Assembly (NCBI GenBank): GCA_947499735.1
Contig: CANMPP010000007.1
Coordinates: forward strand, 1-64,000
Length of the DNA: 64,000 bases
Direction: 5' to 3'
Source of the DNA: an uncultured Pelagimonas sp.
GTDB lineage: Bacteria; Pseudomonadota; Alphaproteobacteria; Rhodobacterales; Rhodobacteraceae
Made by a program: the position numbers and the translations under genes. A model generated the notes under the pieces. That model had not been told where the DNA came from, did no database searches, and worked only from the letters and a program-made list of their open reading frames with translations. Below, piece by piece: positions 37,486-45,427 of this stretch. Numbering within the stretch: the first letter of the stretch is position 1; each line of letters begins with the position of its first letter.

Positions 37486-39018
37486 CATATTGCGGCCCTG
37501 CCAGGGTGTGGATGGGACACAGGCATCGTGGTTTTTGACCCAATCTGCAACTTGCGATGCCGGCATTGGGCGGCTGATACTGAATCCCTGAACATGGGCG
37601 CATCCCAATTGCGCGAGAAGGGCGTGTTCTTCAGCAGTTTCGACCCCTTCAGCCAGTGTTTCTAACCCTAGGCGATCGGCGAGTCCTAATACCGCGGCGA
37701 ACATGCAGCGCTGGTCCTCGTCGCGGTCAATACGTGTCACGAAACTGCGGTCGATTTTCAATCTGTGCACTTTAAAGCGTCTCAACGTCGTAATGGACGC
37801 GTGACCCGTTCCAAAATCGTCGAGATCAATGTTGCACCCAATCTTTCCCAACTCGGTGATATTGTGAACAGTGATACCTTTAGGGGAATCTGCGATCACG
37901 GTTTCTAAGATTTCGACGCCTAGCCGATTTGCGGGGATTTCGAACCGGTCCAATTCCCATTTCAATCGATCTACGAGACGGGGATTGCGCAATTCGCTGG
38001 CGGAAAAATTGACGCTGACACGGGGAACATGAATGCCTGCATGGTCCCAACTTTGTAGTGCGGCGAGGCTTTGTTGAAACATGGCTTCGCTCAGGCGTTC
38101 CATCAATCCTGCCTGTTCGAGAATTGTTAAAAATTCGCCTGGTGGGATGATGCCCCGTTCGGGGTGAACCCAGCGTGCCAAGGCCTCCATGCCGCTGACT
38201 TTTCCGGTCGAGGTGCATAGTTGTGGCTGAAACCATGGCTGAATTTGGCCATTGGCGATTGCGCGTTGGATGTCATTTAGCAAAGTTCGGCGCGCAACAG
38301 ATGTTTGGCCAATGCCTTCTGACCATGCACGTATGGCTGATGGACCATGCGAAATTGCTTCACCCAATGCGGATTCAGCAGCACTTAATAGCTTTTTTCC
38401 ACAACAGTTGGGAATTTTTGCAGAGGCGCAAAATCCTATGGATGCTTTCAATGAATGGGTTTCATCATCGTATTGGGCCGGGTCTTCAATTCCGGATTGA
38501 AGGCGGTTGGCCAATTGCATCATAGAATCCAGATCCAAACGCAGGCTGGGTGACAAGCAAATCGCGTAGCAATTGTCTGAAATTCGAAATACATGATCTT
38601 CTGCTTTGCAAATTTTGCGCAACCTGTTCAGGGTTAATGTTTGCAAAAGATCGACCGCTTCTGGTCCAGATCGTTGCTGAACCTCGTTCAGCCCGTCAAT
38701 TCTGGCAAGATAGATCGCCGTAGATAGGTTTGCAGCGACAGCGCGCAGTATTGTTTGTGCTGCGTAATCTTCCAGCTCGGACCTTGAAATATGGTCTCTG
38801 ACGGATTCATTGGCAGAAGCGGGCGTACTTTGTTGCGGGGAACGAGCCAAAAGCAACAAAAGAGGGGCCGCCAACGCAACGATGATCAAAACGGGTTCGC
38901 CACCGATCCAATATGCGGCCAAAGCAGCGGCTGGGACGAACGCCAGTAGATGCGGACCCATAATAGTATGACGCAGTCGTGTATGCAGCTTACGCAAAGT
39001 TTGCTGGAAATCTGTCAT
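37480..39018 (-). CDS. EAL-domain protein with degenerate GGDEF domain
   Basis: The 512 residues: two membrane segments in the first 60 (LLAFVPAAALAAYWIGG, VLIIVALAAPLLLLL), a GGDEF-like domain from about 90 to 235 lacking the GGDEF motif (RISDNCYAI at that place), and a full EAL domain from about 245. The EAL domain has EAL at 278-280, NFSASEL, ETV after Glu369, DDFGTG (400-405), KIDRSF and EGVET. Catalytic acidic residues and the lysine are present, so cyclic di-GMP hydrolysis is plausible. Membrane-bound regulator. Confidence 0.9.
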   Translation of the reverse strand: MTDFQQTLRKLHTRLRHTIMGPHLLAFVPAAALAAYWIGGEPVLIIVALAAPLLLLLARSPQQSTPASANESVRDHISRSELEDYAAQTILRAVAANLSTAIYLARIDGLNEVQQRSGPEAVDLLQTLTLNRLRKICKAEDHVFRISDNCYAICLSPSLRLDLDSMMQLANRLQSGIEDPAQYDDETHSLKASIGFCASAKIPNCCGKKLLSAAESALGEAISHGPSAIRAWSEGIGQTSVARRTLLNDIQRAIANGQIQPWFQPQLCTSTGKVSGMEALARWVHPERGIIPPGEFLTILEQAGLMERLSEAMFQQSLAALQSWDHAGIHVPRVSVNFSASELRNPRLVDRLKWELDRFEIPANRLGVEILETVIADSPKGITVHNITELGKIGCNIDLDDFGTGHASITTLRRFKVHRLKIDRSFVTRIDRDEDQRCMFAAVLGLADRLGLETLAEGVETAEEHALLAQLGCAHVQGFSISRPMPASQVADWVKNHDACVPSTPWQGRNMG

Positions 39019-39096
39019 ACCATGAGCACCTAAAAATTCTTCTAGCGTCGAATCTACTTTGGGCTGGTAAGCGCAAACTTAACGGCGTCTGACGAA

Positions 39097-39969
39097 CTAA
39101 TTCAAATTGTCTGACTTTTCCGCAGCTTGGAACAAGGTGGCAAAATCAAACAGCTTTGCGTCCAACATATGCGATGGGCGGATATTGGAGAGCGCTTTGA
39201 ACATAACCTGTCGGCGGCCAGGGCTGTTTTCTTCCCATTTGTCCAAAATTTGCTTCACTTGCTGACGTTGCAGCCCGTCTTGTGATCCGCAGAGGTCACA
39301 GGGAATGATCGGATAGTTCATCGATTTGGCGAATTTCTCGCAGTCCGCTTCAGCCACATGGGCAAGAGGGCGCATAACCAGCAAATCGCCTTCTTCATTC
39401 ACCAATTTCGGCGGCATGGTTGCAAGGCGACCGCCGTGGAACAAGTTCATAAAGAACGTTTCCAAAATATCGTCGCGGTGATGCCCTAGGATAACAGCGC
39501 TACACCCTTCCTCGCGCGCAATTCTGTATAGATTGCCGCGCCGTAAACGAGAACAGAGGGCGCAAAACGTGCGACCTGCAGGGACTTTATCCATCACGAT
39601 AGAATAGGTGTCTTGATATTCAATGCGGTGCGGGACGTCCATCTTCTCCAAAAACTCAGGGAGAACGGTAGCGGGAAACCCGGGCTGTCCTTGATCCAGA
39701 TTGCAGGCAAGTAAATCAACGGGCAGCAGGCCGCGCCATTTTAATTCATATAGAATGGCCAGCAATGTGTAGCTGTCCTTGCCGCCGGACAAACACACCA
39801 ACCAACGGGGCGGTTTTGCGTCTTTATCATGGGCCTCGGGGGGCACCATTCCATATTGAGATACGGCTTCTCGGACGTTTTGAACGATGCGTTTGCGCAG
39901 TTTCTTGAATTCGGTGGTCTTTGGAGCACCATAAAACAGCGGGTGAATGTCGTCTGCATTATCTAACAT
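39097..39969 (-). CDS. ttcA: tRNA 2-thiocytidine biosynthesis protein TtcA
   Basis: The 290 residues: PP-loop [24 protein letters not shown] (first CxxC) and CDLCGSQ (second CxxC) that hold the Fe-S cluster for thiolation of C32 in tRNAs. ATG 39969 is preferred to TTG three codons earlier. It follows yidD in the - strand order rpmH-rnpA-yidD-ttcA. Confidence 0.95.
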   Translation of the reverse strand: MLDNADDIHPLFYGAPKTTEFKKLRKRIVQNVREAVSQYGMVPPEAHDKDAKPPRWLVCLSGGKDSYTLLAILYELKWRGLLPVDLLACNLDQGQPGFPATVLPEFLEKMDVPHRIEYQDTYSIVMDKVPAGRTFCALCSRLRRGNLYRIAREEGCSAVILGHHRDDILETFFMNLFHGGRLATMPPKLVNEEGDLLVMRPLAHVAEADCEKFAKSMNYPIIPCDLCGSQDGLQRQQVKQILDKWEENSPGRRQVMFKALSNIRPSHMLDAKLFDFATLFQAAEKSDNLN

Positions 39970-40013
39970 AGCGGCCAATTACCTTTTGAATGGGGTCTGC
40001 GCATTGTAACAAT

Positions 40014-40235
40014 TCAATCGGGGACGTTGTCTATGCCTGATCCGCCTAGCGGGTGACATTTGGACAATCGCTTCAGTGTCAGCCAGCCGCCCTTTAGCCC
40101 GCCATGCTTTTCCAAGGCTTCCATTGCATAGGTGCTGCAGCTTGGTTGGAAACGGCAAGAATGACCGATCCAGGGGGAGCCGATCAGCCGGTAGGCACGG
40201 ATCGGCAGGGAAATGACATAGGCCAACGGAGTCAT
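40014..40235 (-). CDS. yidD: Membrane protein insertion efficiency factor YidD
   Basis: The 73 residues: LPIRAYRLIGSPWIGHSCRFQPSCSTYAMEALEKHGGLKGGWLTLKRLSKCHPLGGSG, diagnostic with its three conserved Cys. The start at 40235 overlaps the rnpA stop (ATGA). The long in-frame extension to 40526 is just the antiparallel/frame-shifted reading of rnpA. Confidence 0.96.
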   Translation of the reverse strand: MTPLAYVISLPIRAYRLIGSPWIGHSCRFQPSCSTYAMEALEKHGGLKGGWLTLKRLSKCHPLGGSGIDNVPD

Positions 40236-40585
40236 CGATCGCGTCTCTTTTGAGGTCCGTGAATCTTTCCTATCGCCCATGTGAGATCTTTTTGCAAAGC
40301 CGCATAGTCGCGGGACGCTGTTGCACCCGCTTTTGCGATCAAAACATAATCGCAACCAGACTGCCCATGTAGTGTCAAAACGTCTCGTGCCAAGGCCCTC
40401 AGGCGGCGTTTCGCACGATTGCGGGCGACCGCATTTCCCACCTTTTTGGACGCTGTAAAGCCCACACGGATGCCATCTGCCTCGCCCTCGATACGTTTGC
40501 GCATTTGCAAAAGGAAACCTGCGCATGGCTGCTTGCGCGCCTTTGCGGCCTTTAAGAAATCAGCGCGTTTGCGAAGTGTTTCCAA
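40232..40585 (-). CDS. rnpA: Ribonuclease P protein component
   Basis: The 117 residues begin (L/M)ETLRKRADFLKAAKA and carry VGFTASKKVGNAVARNRAKRRLR, the RNR motif binding RNase P RNA. TTG is the likely start, since no ATG fits the family N terminus. It lies downstream of rpmH, as in most bacteria. Confidence 0.95.
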   Translation of the reverse strand: METLRKRADFLKAAKARKQPCAGFLLQMRKRIEGEADGIRVGFTASKKVGNAVARNRAKRRLRALARDVLTLHGQSGCDYVLIAKAGATASRDYAALQKDLTWAIGKIHGPQKRRDR

Positions 40586-40631
40586 AAGGTTAGCTTTCTT
40601 TTTGTGAGGGGTTGGACTGATGCATCAAACG

Positions 40632-40662
40632 AAAAACAGCCGCTCTGGACATCCAAAGCGGC
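40632..40662 (-). terminator. Terminator after rpmH
   Basis: On the - strand GCCGCT pairs with AGCGGC, with inner TGGA/TCCA pairing, followed by a TGTTTTT run. It would partly separate rpmH from rnpA. Confidence 0.65.
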
Positions 40663-40740
40663 GGATTTTCATCATGTAGCACTGCCAAAATGCGCGAATA
40701 CGTACAGATCCTTTGCGCAAATAGCGCGATGGATCGTGAC

Positions 40741-40875
40741 TTATGCGCTCAGGCTCTTGCGGCCACGCGAACGACGTGCGTTCAGAATTTTGCGGCCAGC
40801 TTTTGTTGCCATGCGGGCGCGGAAGCCGTGGCGGCGCTTACGAACAAGGTTCGAAGGTTGAAATGTGCGTTTCAT
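40741..40875 (-). CDS. rpmH: 50S ribosomal protein L34
   Basis: The 44 residues (too short for many gene finders): [20 protein letters not shown], then [24 protein letters not shown]. The family sequence is near-invariant. GGAG lies 7 nt before the ATG at 40875. Expected partner rnpA follows. Confidence 0.97.
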   Translation of the reverse strand: MKRTFQPSNLVRKRRHGFRARMATKAGRKILNARRSRGRKSLSA

Positions 40876-41185
40876 CGAGGTGCTCCAACTTTAAGCGGGA
40901 CGCGGATTCGCCCGGCCCATAGATATGAAGCCTGTGCTATAGGGAGCAAGTGCGCTTATGTCAAATACCAATCGAGGCCGAAATTGGTGCTTTTAACCAA
41001 ATTTCACGCATATTCGTTGCGAGTCCAGCTAGGAATTAGGCTTTGCGTTTAGAGACGTGATCTATCGTCACATTTCTCACGAAAGGCAAGGTATCAATCA
41101 ACCCGGCGTGAGAATGCTGGTTCTTCATTGCGGCGAGGCACAGGTTTGACGCATCAAACAAGTGACACCAGTGAAAGCAAAGGTA
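40876..41185. other. Divergent gap between rpmH and the TVP38 gene
   Basis: These 310 nt contain promoters for two divergent transcripts. I found no clear DnaA-box cluster or RNA gene. Confidence 0.4.
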
Positions 41186-41917
41186 ATGACAGACACATCA
41201 GAACACGACACACCATCCATCAAGCGACATTTGCCGCTGATCATCATCTGCGGCGTGGCATTGATTGGGTTTTTCACATTGCGCGATTACCTGACATTCG
41301 ACACGTTGCGCGATAACCGGGATGCGCTTTTGGCATTTCGGGAATCAAATTACGTGTTGATGGTTCTTGCCTTTGTTACGATCTATTTCGTGATTGTTGC
41401 GTTCTCTTTGCCCGGCGCGGCGGTTGCGTCTGTGACGGGTGGGTTTCTATTTGGCCTTTGGGCAGGCACCGTATTTAACGTGATCGCGGCGACCTTGGGT
41501 GCTACAGCGATATTCCTTGCTGCGCGTGCAGGATTGGGGAAAACGCTGTCCGCCAAATTGGATGCATCCGATGGTGTGGTTGGTAAATTGAAAGCTGGTT
41601 TGCAAGAAAATGAGATCAGCGTTTTGTTCATTCTGCGCCTTGTACCGGTTGTGCCCTTCTTTATCGCAAATCTCGTACCCGCTTTGGTGGGCGTGAAGTT
41701 TCGTAATTTTGTCGCAACCACCTTTTTGGGCATTATGCCCGGAGCCTTTGTCTTCACATCCATAGGTGTTGGACTAGGAGAGGTCTTTGACCGTGGTGAG
41801 CAGCCCGATCTTAGCCTTCTATGGGCACCTCATGTGATTGGTCCTTTGTTGGGGCTGGCGGCCCTGTCCGCGCTACCGATTGTGATTAAAGCGTTCAACG
41901 GTTCTAAAGGAGTGTAA
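41186..41917 (+). CDS. TVP38/TMEM64 (DedA-like) membrane protein
   Basis: About 243 residues with six hydrophobic segments. The VTT-domain motif is visible: FSLPGAAVASVTGGFLFGLWAGTVFNVIAATLGATAIFLAARAGLG and FILRLVPVVPFFIANLVPALVGVKFRNFVATTFLGIMPGAF. It is probably a lipid scramblase or transport-type protein. GTG codons at 41162 and 41171 are other possible starts, so the N terminus is unsure. It is followed after 3 nt by a disulfide reductase, a common pairing. Confidence 0.85.
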   Translation: MTDTSEHDTPSIKRHLPLIIICGVALIGFFTLRDYLTFDTLRDNRDALLAFRESNYVLMVLAFVTIYFVIVAFSLPGAAVASVTGGFLFGLWAGTVFNVIAATLGATAIFLAARAGLGKTLSAKLDASDGVVGKLKAGLQENEISVLFILRLVPVVPFFIANLVPALVGVKFRNFVATTFLGIMPGAFVFTSIGVGLGEVFDRGEQPDLSLLWAPHVIGPLLGLAALSALPIVIKAFNGSKGV

Positions 41918-41920
41918 CCC

Positions 41921-43339
41921 ATGAAACAGATCGAAACGGATCTTTTGGTCATAGGAGCGGGCTCTGGTGGATTATCGGTTGCGGCTGGTGCGGTGCAAAT
42001 GGGGGCCAAAGTTGTTCTGTTGGAAGGGCACGAAATGGGGGGCGATTGCCTGAATTTCGGTTGCGTCCCGTCCAAGGCGCTGATTGCCAGCGGCAAGACG
42101 GCCTATGCGATGCAGAATGCTCATCCGTTCGGGATCGCGAATGCGACGCCGGTTGTGGATTACGCCAAGGCGAAAGACCATGTTGATGATGTGATCGCAA
42201 CGATTGCGCCTGTCGACAGTCAGGAACGGTTTGAGGCGCTGGGCTGTAAGGTTATTCGCGCATTTGGCCGCTTTACCGGGCCGCAAAAGGTTGTGGCGGG
42301 GGATACGGAAATCACCGCGCGCCGTATTGTGATTTCAACAGGGTCTTCCCCTTTTGTGCCGCCCATAGAAGGGCTGAGCGATGTGCCCTATTTGACCAAT
42401 GAAACGCTGTGGGAATTACGAGAGCAGCCCGAGCATTTATTGGTGATCGGTGGCGGGCCTATCGGATTGGAAATGGCACAGGCACATCATCGATTGGGCT
42501 GCAAAGTTACGGTGATAGAAGCAGGCAAGGCCTTATCTAAGGATGATCCCGAACTGGCTGAAATGGCGTTGGATTCGTTGCGGGCTGAGGGGATCACCAT
42601 TTTGGAAGGCACCGCTGCTCAAGCGGTCTCGGAAGAAAATGGCATCATCACTGTTAAAACCAACACTGGTAACGGCCTATCAGGGTCTCATATACTGATC
42701 GCTGTCGGGCGTCGCGCGAATATGGATAAGCTGGATTTGGACAAGGCGGGAATTGAAACGACCGCGACCGGTATAAAAGTAGATGACAGCATGAAGACCA
42801 CCAATAGCAAAGTCTACGCGATCGGTGACGTTGCTGGTGGGCTACAATTTACACATGTTGCTGGCTATCAAGCTGGTATTGTTATTCGCTCGGCGCTTTT
42901 CGGTTTGCCGGCCAAGGCGAAAACCAACCACATGCCATGGGCAACATATATTCAACCGGAATTGGCCCAAGTCGGTCTTACAGAGGCGCAGGCAAAGGAA
43001 CAATTCGGATCAAAACTGGAGGTCGCGCGTTTCGACATCCATCACAATGATCGCGCCATAGCCGAACGTAAAACCAAAGGCCTGATTAAAGTTATGGTCG
43101 TGCGTGGAAAACCTGTTGGTGCGTCGATTTTCGCCGATCAAGCTGGCGAACTTATACCCATATGGTCATTGGCCATCGCCAATGGATTAAAAATGAGCAA
43201 TATATCTGCCATGATCGCGCCATACCCAACGGTGGCCGAGGTCAACAAAAGGGTGGCAGGCGCGTATTTTACGCCTAAACTCTTTGAAAGCGATAGAGTT
43301 AAGAAAATCGTTGGGTTCGTTCAAAGGTGGTTGCCGTAA
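41921..43339 (+). CDS. FAD-dependent pyridine nucleotide-disulfide oxidoreductase
   Basis: The 472 residues of the mercuric reductase/dihydrolipoamide dehydrogenase class: FAD-binding VIGAGSGGLSVAAGA, redox disulfide Cys43-Cys48 in GGDCLNFGCVPSKA, NAD(P)-binding VIGGGPIGLEMAQAHHRLG, YAIGDVAGGLQFTHVA, and the dimerisation domain ending APYPTVAEVNKRVAGAYF. No N-terminal metal-binding domain, so a mercury role is doubtful. It pairs with the TVP38 membrane protein. Confidence 0.9.
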   Translation: MKQIETDLLVIGAGSGGLSVAAGAVQMGAKVVLLEGHEMGGDCLNFGCVPSKALIASGKTAYAMQNAHPFGIANATPVVDYAKAKDHVDDVIATIAPVDSQERFEALGCKVIRAFGRFTGPQKVVAGDTEITARRIVISTGSSPFVPPIEGLSDVPYLTNETLWELREQPEHLLVIGGGPIGLEMAQAHHRLGCKVTVIEAGKALSKDDPELAEMALDSLRAEGITILEGTAAQAVSEENGIITVKTNTGNGLSGSHILIAVGRRANMDKLDLDKAGIETTATGIKVDDSMKTTNSKVYAIGDVAGGLQFTHVAGYQAGIVIRSALFGLPAKAKTNHMPWATYIQPELAQVGLTEAQAKEQFGSKLEVARFDIHHNDRAIAERKTKGLIKVMVVRGKPVGASIFADQAGELIPIWSLAIANGLKMSNISAMIAPYPTVAEVNKRVAGAYFTPKLFESDRVKKIVGFVQRWLP

Positions 43340-43379
43340 TCTTGGCGGGGACTGCGTGAAACGAGATGGGTGGGCAGTG

Positions 43380-44753
43380 ATGTTAAGATCCCTTTCGGGT
43401 AGGTTTTTTATTTTGACCTTGGTGTTCGTAATGGCCGCCGAGGTGATGATCTTTGTGCCTTCTGTTGCGCGATTTCGCGAAGATTACCTGTTGATCCGTT
43501 TGGAAAAGGCGCAAATTGCGTCTTTTGCCTTGCTGGCAACAGATATGGTGAGCGAAGAGGTCGAACAGGAGCTTCTAGAGAATGCAGGTGTCTACAACGT
43601 CATCTTGCGTCGGGATGAAGCGCGTCAATTGGTGTTGTCATCTGAAATTCCAGAAGATGTATCTAGCACCTTTGACATGCGCGACACGAATGCTTGGATT
43701 TTGATCCGTGATGCGATGGCGCAATTGTTCTATCCCGATGGCACAGTTGCCCGCGTTTTAGGGGATCCACAGCAGGGCGGAGGGGATTTTATCGAAGTCA
43801 CAATTAATACCGTGCCTTTGCGCGCAGCGATGCTGGATTACGGTCTGCGTATTTTTTACCTCTCTGCGGTGATTTCTGCCATCACGGCGATGCTGTTGTT
43901 CTTTGCCGTGCAGCGGGTTCTTGTCCGCCCAATTCGGGGTGTGGTTGAACATATGCAATCCTATGCGGAAGCCCCTGAAGATGCGCGCCGGATCATTGAA
44001 CCGTCGTCAGACGTAACCGAATTGCGCGAAGCGGAAGATGCGTTGCACTCAATGCAAATGCAGCTCAGCCAATCGCTGCGTCAGAAAGAACGCCTTGCGC
44101 AATTGGGCGGTGCAGTTGCGCGCGTGAACCATGATTTGCGTAATATGCTGACCACGGCCACATTATTTACCGACCGGATTGAACGGTCTGAGGATCCGGT
44201 TGTGTCCCGTCTAGCGCCAAAGCTGCTGAATGCGCTGACAAGGGCTGTGTCATTATGCGAAGGCACGCTGGCCTTTAGTGGGACAACGGAATCTGCCCCG
44301 GATTTGGTGCGCTTTGATCTGTCTGATCTGATCGAAGAGGTCGTTGAGGCAGAGCGCGTATCGATTGGCGAGTCACCTTTGGTCATCGAGGCAGAAATGC
44401 CAGATGGGTTCGAATTACACGCAGATCCTGAACACATGTATCGTGTGATTGGCAACCTGGTGCGCAACGCGCGTCAAGCGTTGCAACAAACAGGGCAAGA
44501 GGGGCGTATCTTGGTTGCCGCAGAGCCTTTGCAGGACCAATGCGTCATCACAGTGCAGGACAATGGCCCAGGATTGCCTATGAAGGCGCAAGAAAAACTC
44601 TTCAAACCCTTTGAGGGGGGGGTGCGAAAAGGTGGGGCGGGCCTTGGCTTGGCGATTGTCGACGAATTGGTGCGCGGACATGGCGGGCAAATCCGTTTGA
44701 TGAAATCGGACGAGACCGGAACAGCCTTTGAAATTCGTTTACCCCAAAGCTAG
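43380..44753 (+). CDS. Membrane sensor histidine kinase
   Basis: About 457 residues: N-terminal membrane helix (FFILTLVFVMAAEVMIFVPS), a periplasmic sensor region, a second helix (IFYLSAVISAITAMLLFFAVQRVLV), HAMP-like linker, then a kinase core with phospho-acceptor His251 (ARVNHDLRN), N box NLVRNARQAL, G1 DNGPGLP and G2 GGAGLGLAI. The ATG at 43380 is chosen. GTG 43356 with GGGGA upstream is also possible. No response regulator is adjacent. The upstream gene overlaps the frame's earlier part. Confidence 0.87.
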   Translation: MLRSLSGRFFILTLVFVMAAEVMIFVPSVARFREDYLLIRLEKAQIASFALLATDMVSEEVEQELLENAGVYNVILRRDEARQLVLSSEIPEDVSSTFDMRDTNAWILIRDAMAQLFYPDGTVARVLGDPQQGGGDFIEVTINTVPLRAAMLDYGLRIFYLSAVISAITAMLLFFAVQRVLVRPIRGVVEHMQSYAEAPEDARRIIEPSSDVTELREAEDALHSMQMQLSQSLRQKERLAQLGGAVARVNHDLRNMLTTATLFTDRIERSEDPVVSRLAPKLLNALTRAVSLCEGTLAFSGTTESAPDLVRFDLSDLIEEVVEAERVSIGESPLVIEAEMPDGFELHADPEHMYRVIGNLVRNARQALQQTGQEGRILVAAEPLQDQCVITVQDNGPGLPMKAQEKLFKPFEGGVRKGGAGLGLAIVDELVRGHGGQIRLMKSDETGTAFEIRLPQS

Positions 44754-44812
44754 GGTTCGAAGTCCTCCAAGAGAGGTTGAGCAGGAAAGAACAAAAAAGC
44801 TGAAATTACCCC

Positions 44813-44841
44813 TTGCCAAGCCGTCAGCCAAACTATATCTC
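44813..44841 (+). promoter_or_regulatory. Candidate promoter of tRNA-Arg
   Basis: TTGCCA (44813-44818) and a TATATC/TATCTC element (44834-44841) are 15-17 nt apart, ending 11 nt before the tRNA. Confidence 0.45.
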
Positions 44842-44851
44842 CCCCCCTCAC

Positions 44852-44928
44852 GGACCGATAGCTCAGCTGGATAGAGTACCTGACTACGAATCAGGGGGTC
44901 GGGGGTTCGAATCCTCCTCGGTCCGCCA
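44852..44928 (+). tRNA. tRNA-Arg (anticodon ACG)
   Basis: The 77 nt fold into a normal cloverleaf: acceptor GGACCGA/TCGGTCC, D loop AGCTCAGCTGGATAGAGT, anticodon stem CCTGA/TCAGG with loop CTACGAA (anticodon ACG, reads CGN), and T loop GGTTCGAATCC. CCA is encoded. ACG will become ICG by adenosine deamination. The Tn7-like element's tRNA-proximal end starts 9 nt after the CCA, so this gene's 3' half is presumably the attachment site. Confidence 0.98.
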
Positions 44929-44932
44929 TTTC

Positions 44933-44937
44933 ACCCT
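44933..44937. repeat. Target-site duplication, tRNA-proximal copy
   Basis: ACCCT directly precedes the TGTG terminus of the element and recurs directly after the other terminus (61927-61931). Five base pairs is the Tn7-family duplication length. The identity extends to ACCCTTGT (8 nt), of which TGT coincides with the terminal sequence. Confidence 0.88.
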
Positions 44938-44943
44938 TGTGAA

Positions 44944-45008
44944 GCGACACATAGTTCTGCCTTTTGCGACAGAGCTTTACCTTTTTCGACGCATAGCTTT
45001 GCCTTTGG
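44944..45008. repeat. Three tandem end repeats (putative TnsB sites), tRNA-proximal end
   Basis: Units of 21-22 nt at 44944-44965, 44966-44986 and 44987-45008 share a GCGACacATAGnTnTgCCTTT-type core. They abut with no gap. Tandem short repeats just inside the terminus are how TnsB binds Tn7-family ends. Confidence 0.85.
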
Positions 45009-45427
45009 TGGTTTGAGGTGACGTCTTACATGATTTCCCTTTCAAATCTGGTTTTGAGCAAAGCGCTTCAGCGCGCCTGCCTCTAAAACCTGCTCCCGGC
45101 GAGGGTTGGGGGTATCAAGTGCAATATAATTCGACAGGGTAGGTGCGGCCCGCAGGCGCAGCCGAGGACACGGCCCTGCCTAATTGTGTTGCAGGCGCGT
45201 GGGGACAACGTCCCCTAGCTCTTGTTCAAAGAAAAGGGCGGTGAGCGGTCATTCGCTGCATATGCCAAGTCGACCAAATCTGATTGCAAAGCGGTCATTG
45301 GCCGCCTTCTGGCCCATCCGAACAAAGCCCCCAGGTGCAGTACCACAATATCTCTTTGGCTTGCGAGGTCCAATTTGGCAACCTGCCCAGGCTCTATTGA
45401 CCCAAAAAGCTGTTCTGCATTTCGTGC
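45009..45427. other. Non-coding space inside the tRNA-proximal end
   Basis: These 419 nt contain GC-rich hairpins around 45074-45200. Short open frames on both strands have no ribosome binding site or family resemblance. It presumably includes the transposon end and the 3' region of the ATPase gene. Confidence 0.45.

Noticed and set aside
40014-40526. 170-residue version of yidD
   Set aside because: The extra N terminus lies wholly inside rnpA in another frame; the 73-residue form matches the family.
41921-43339. Mercuric reductase (merA)
   Set aside because: No N-terminal metal-binding domain, no mer neighbours; the TVP38 pairing points to another role.
44813-45016. 67-codon + strand frame reading GPIAQLDRVPDYESGGRGFES
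   Set aside because: It is the translation of tRNA-Arg, a well-known false gene pattern.
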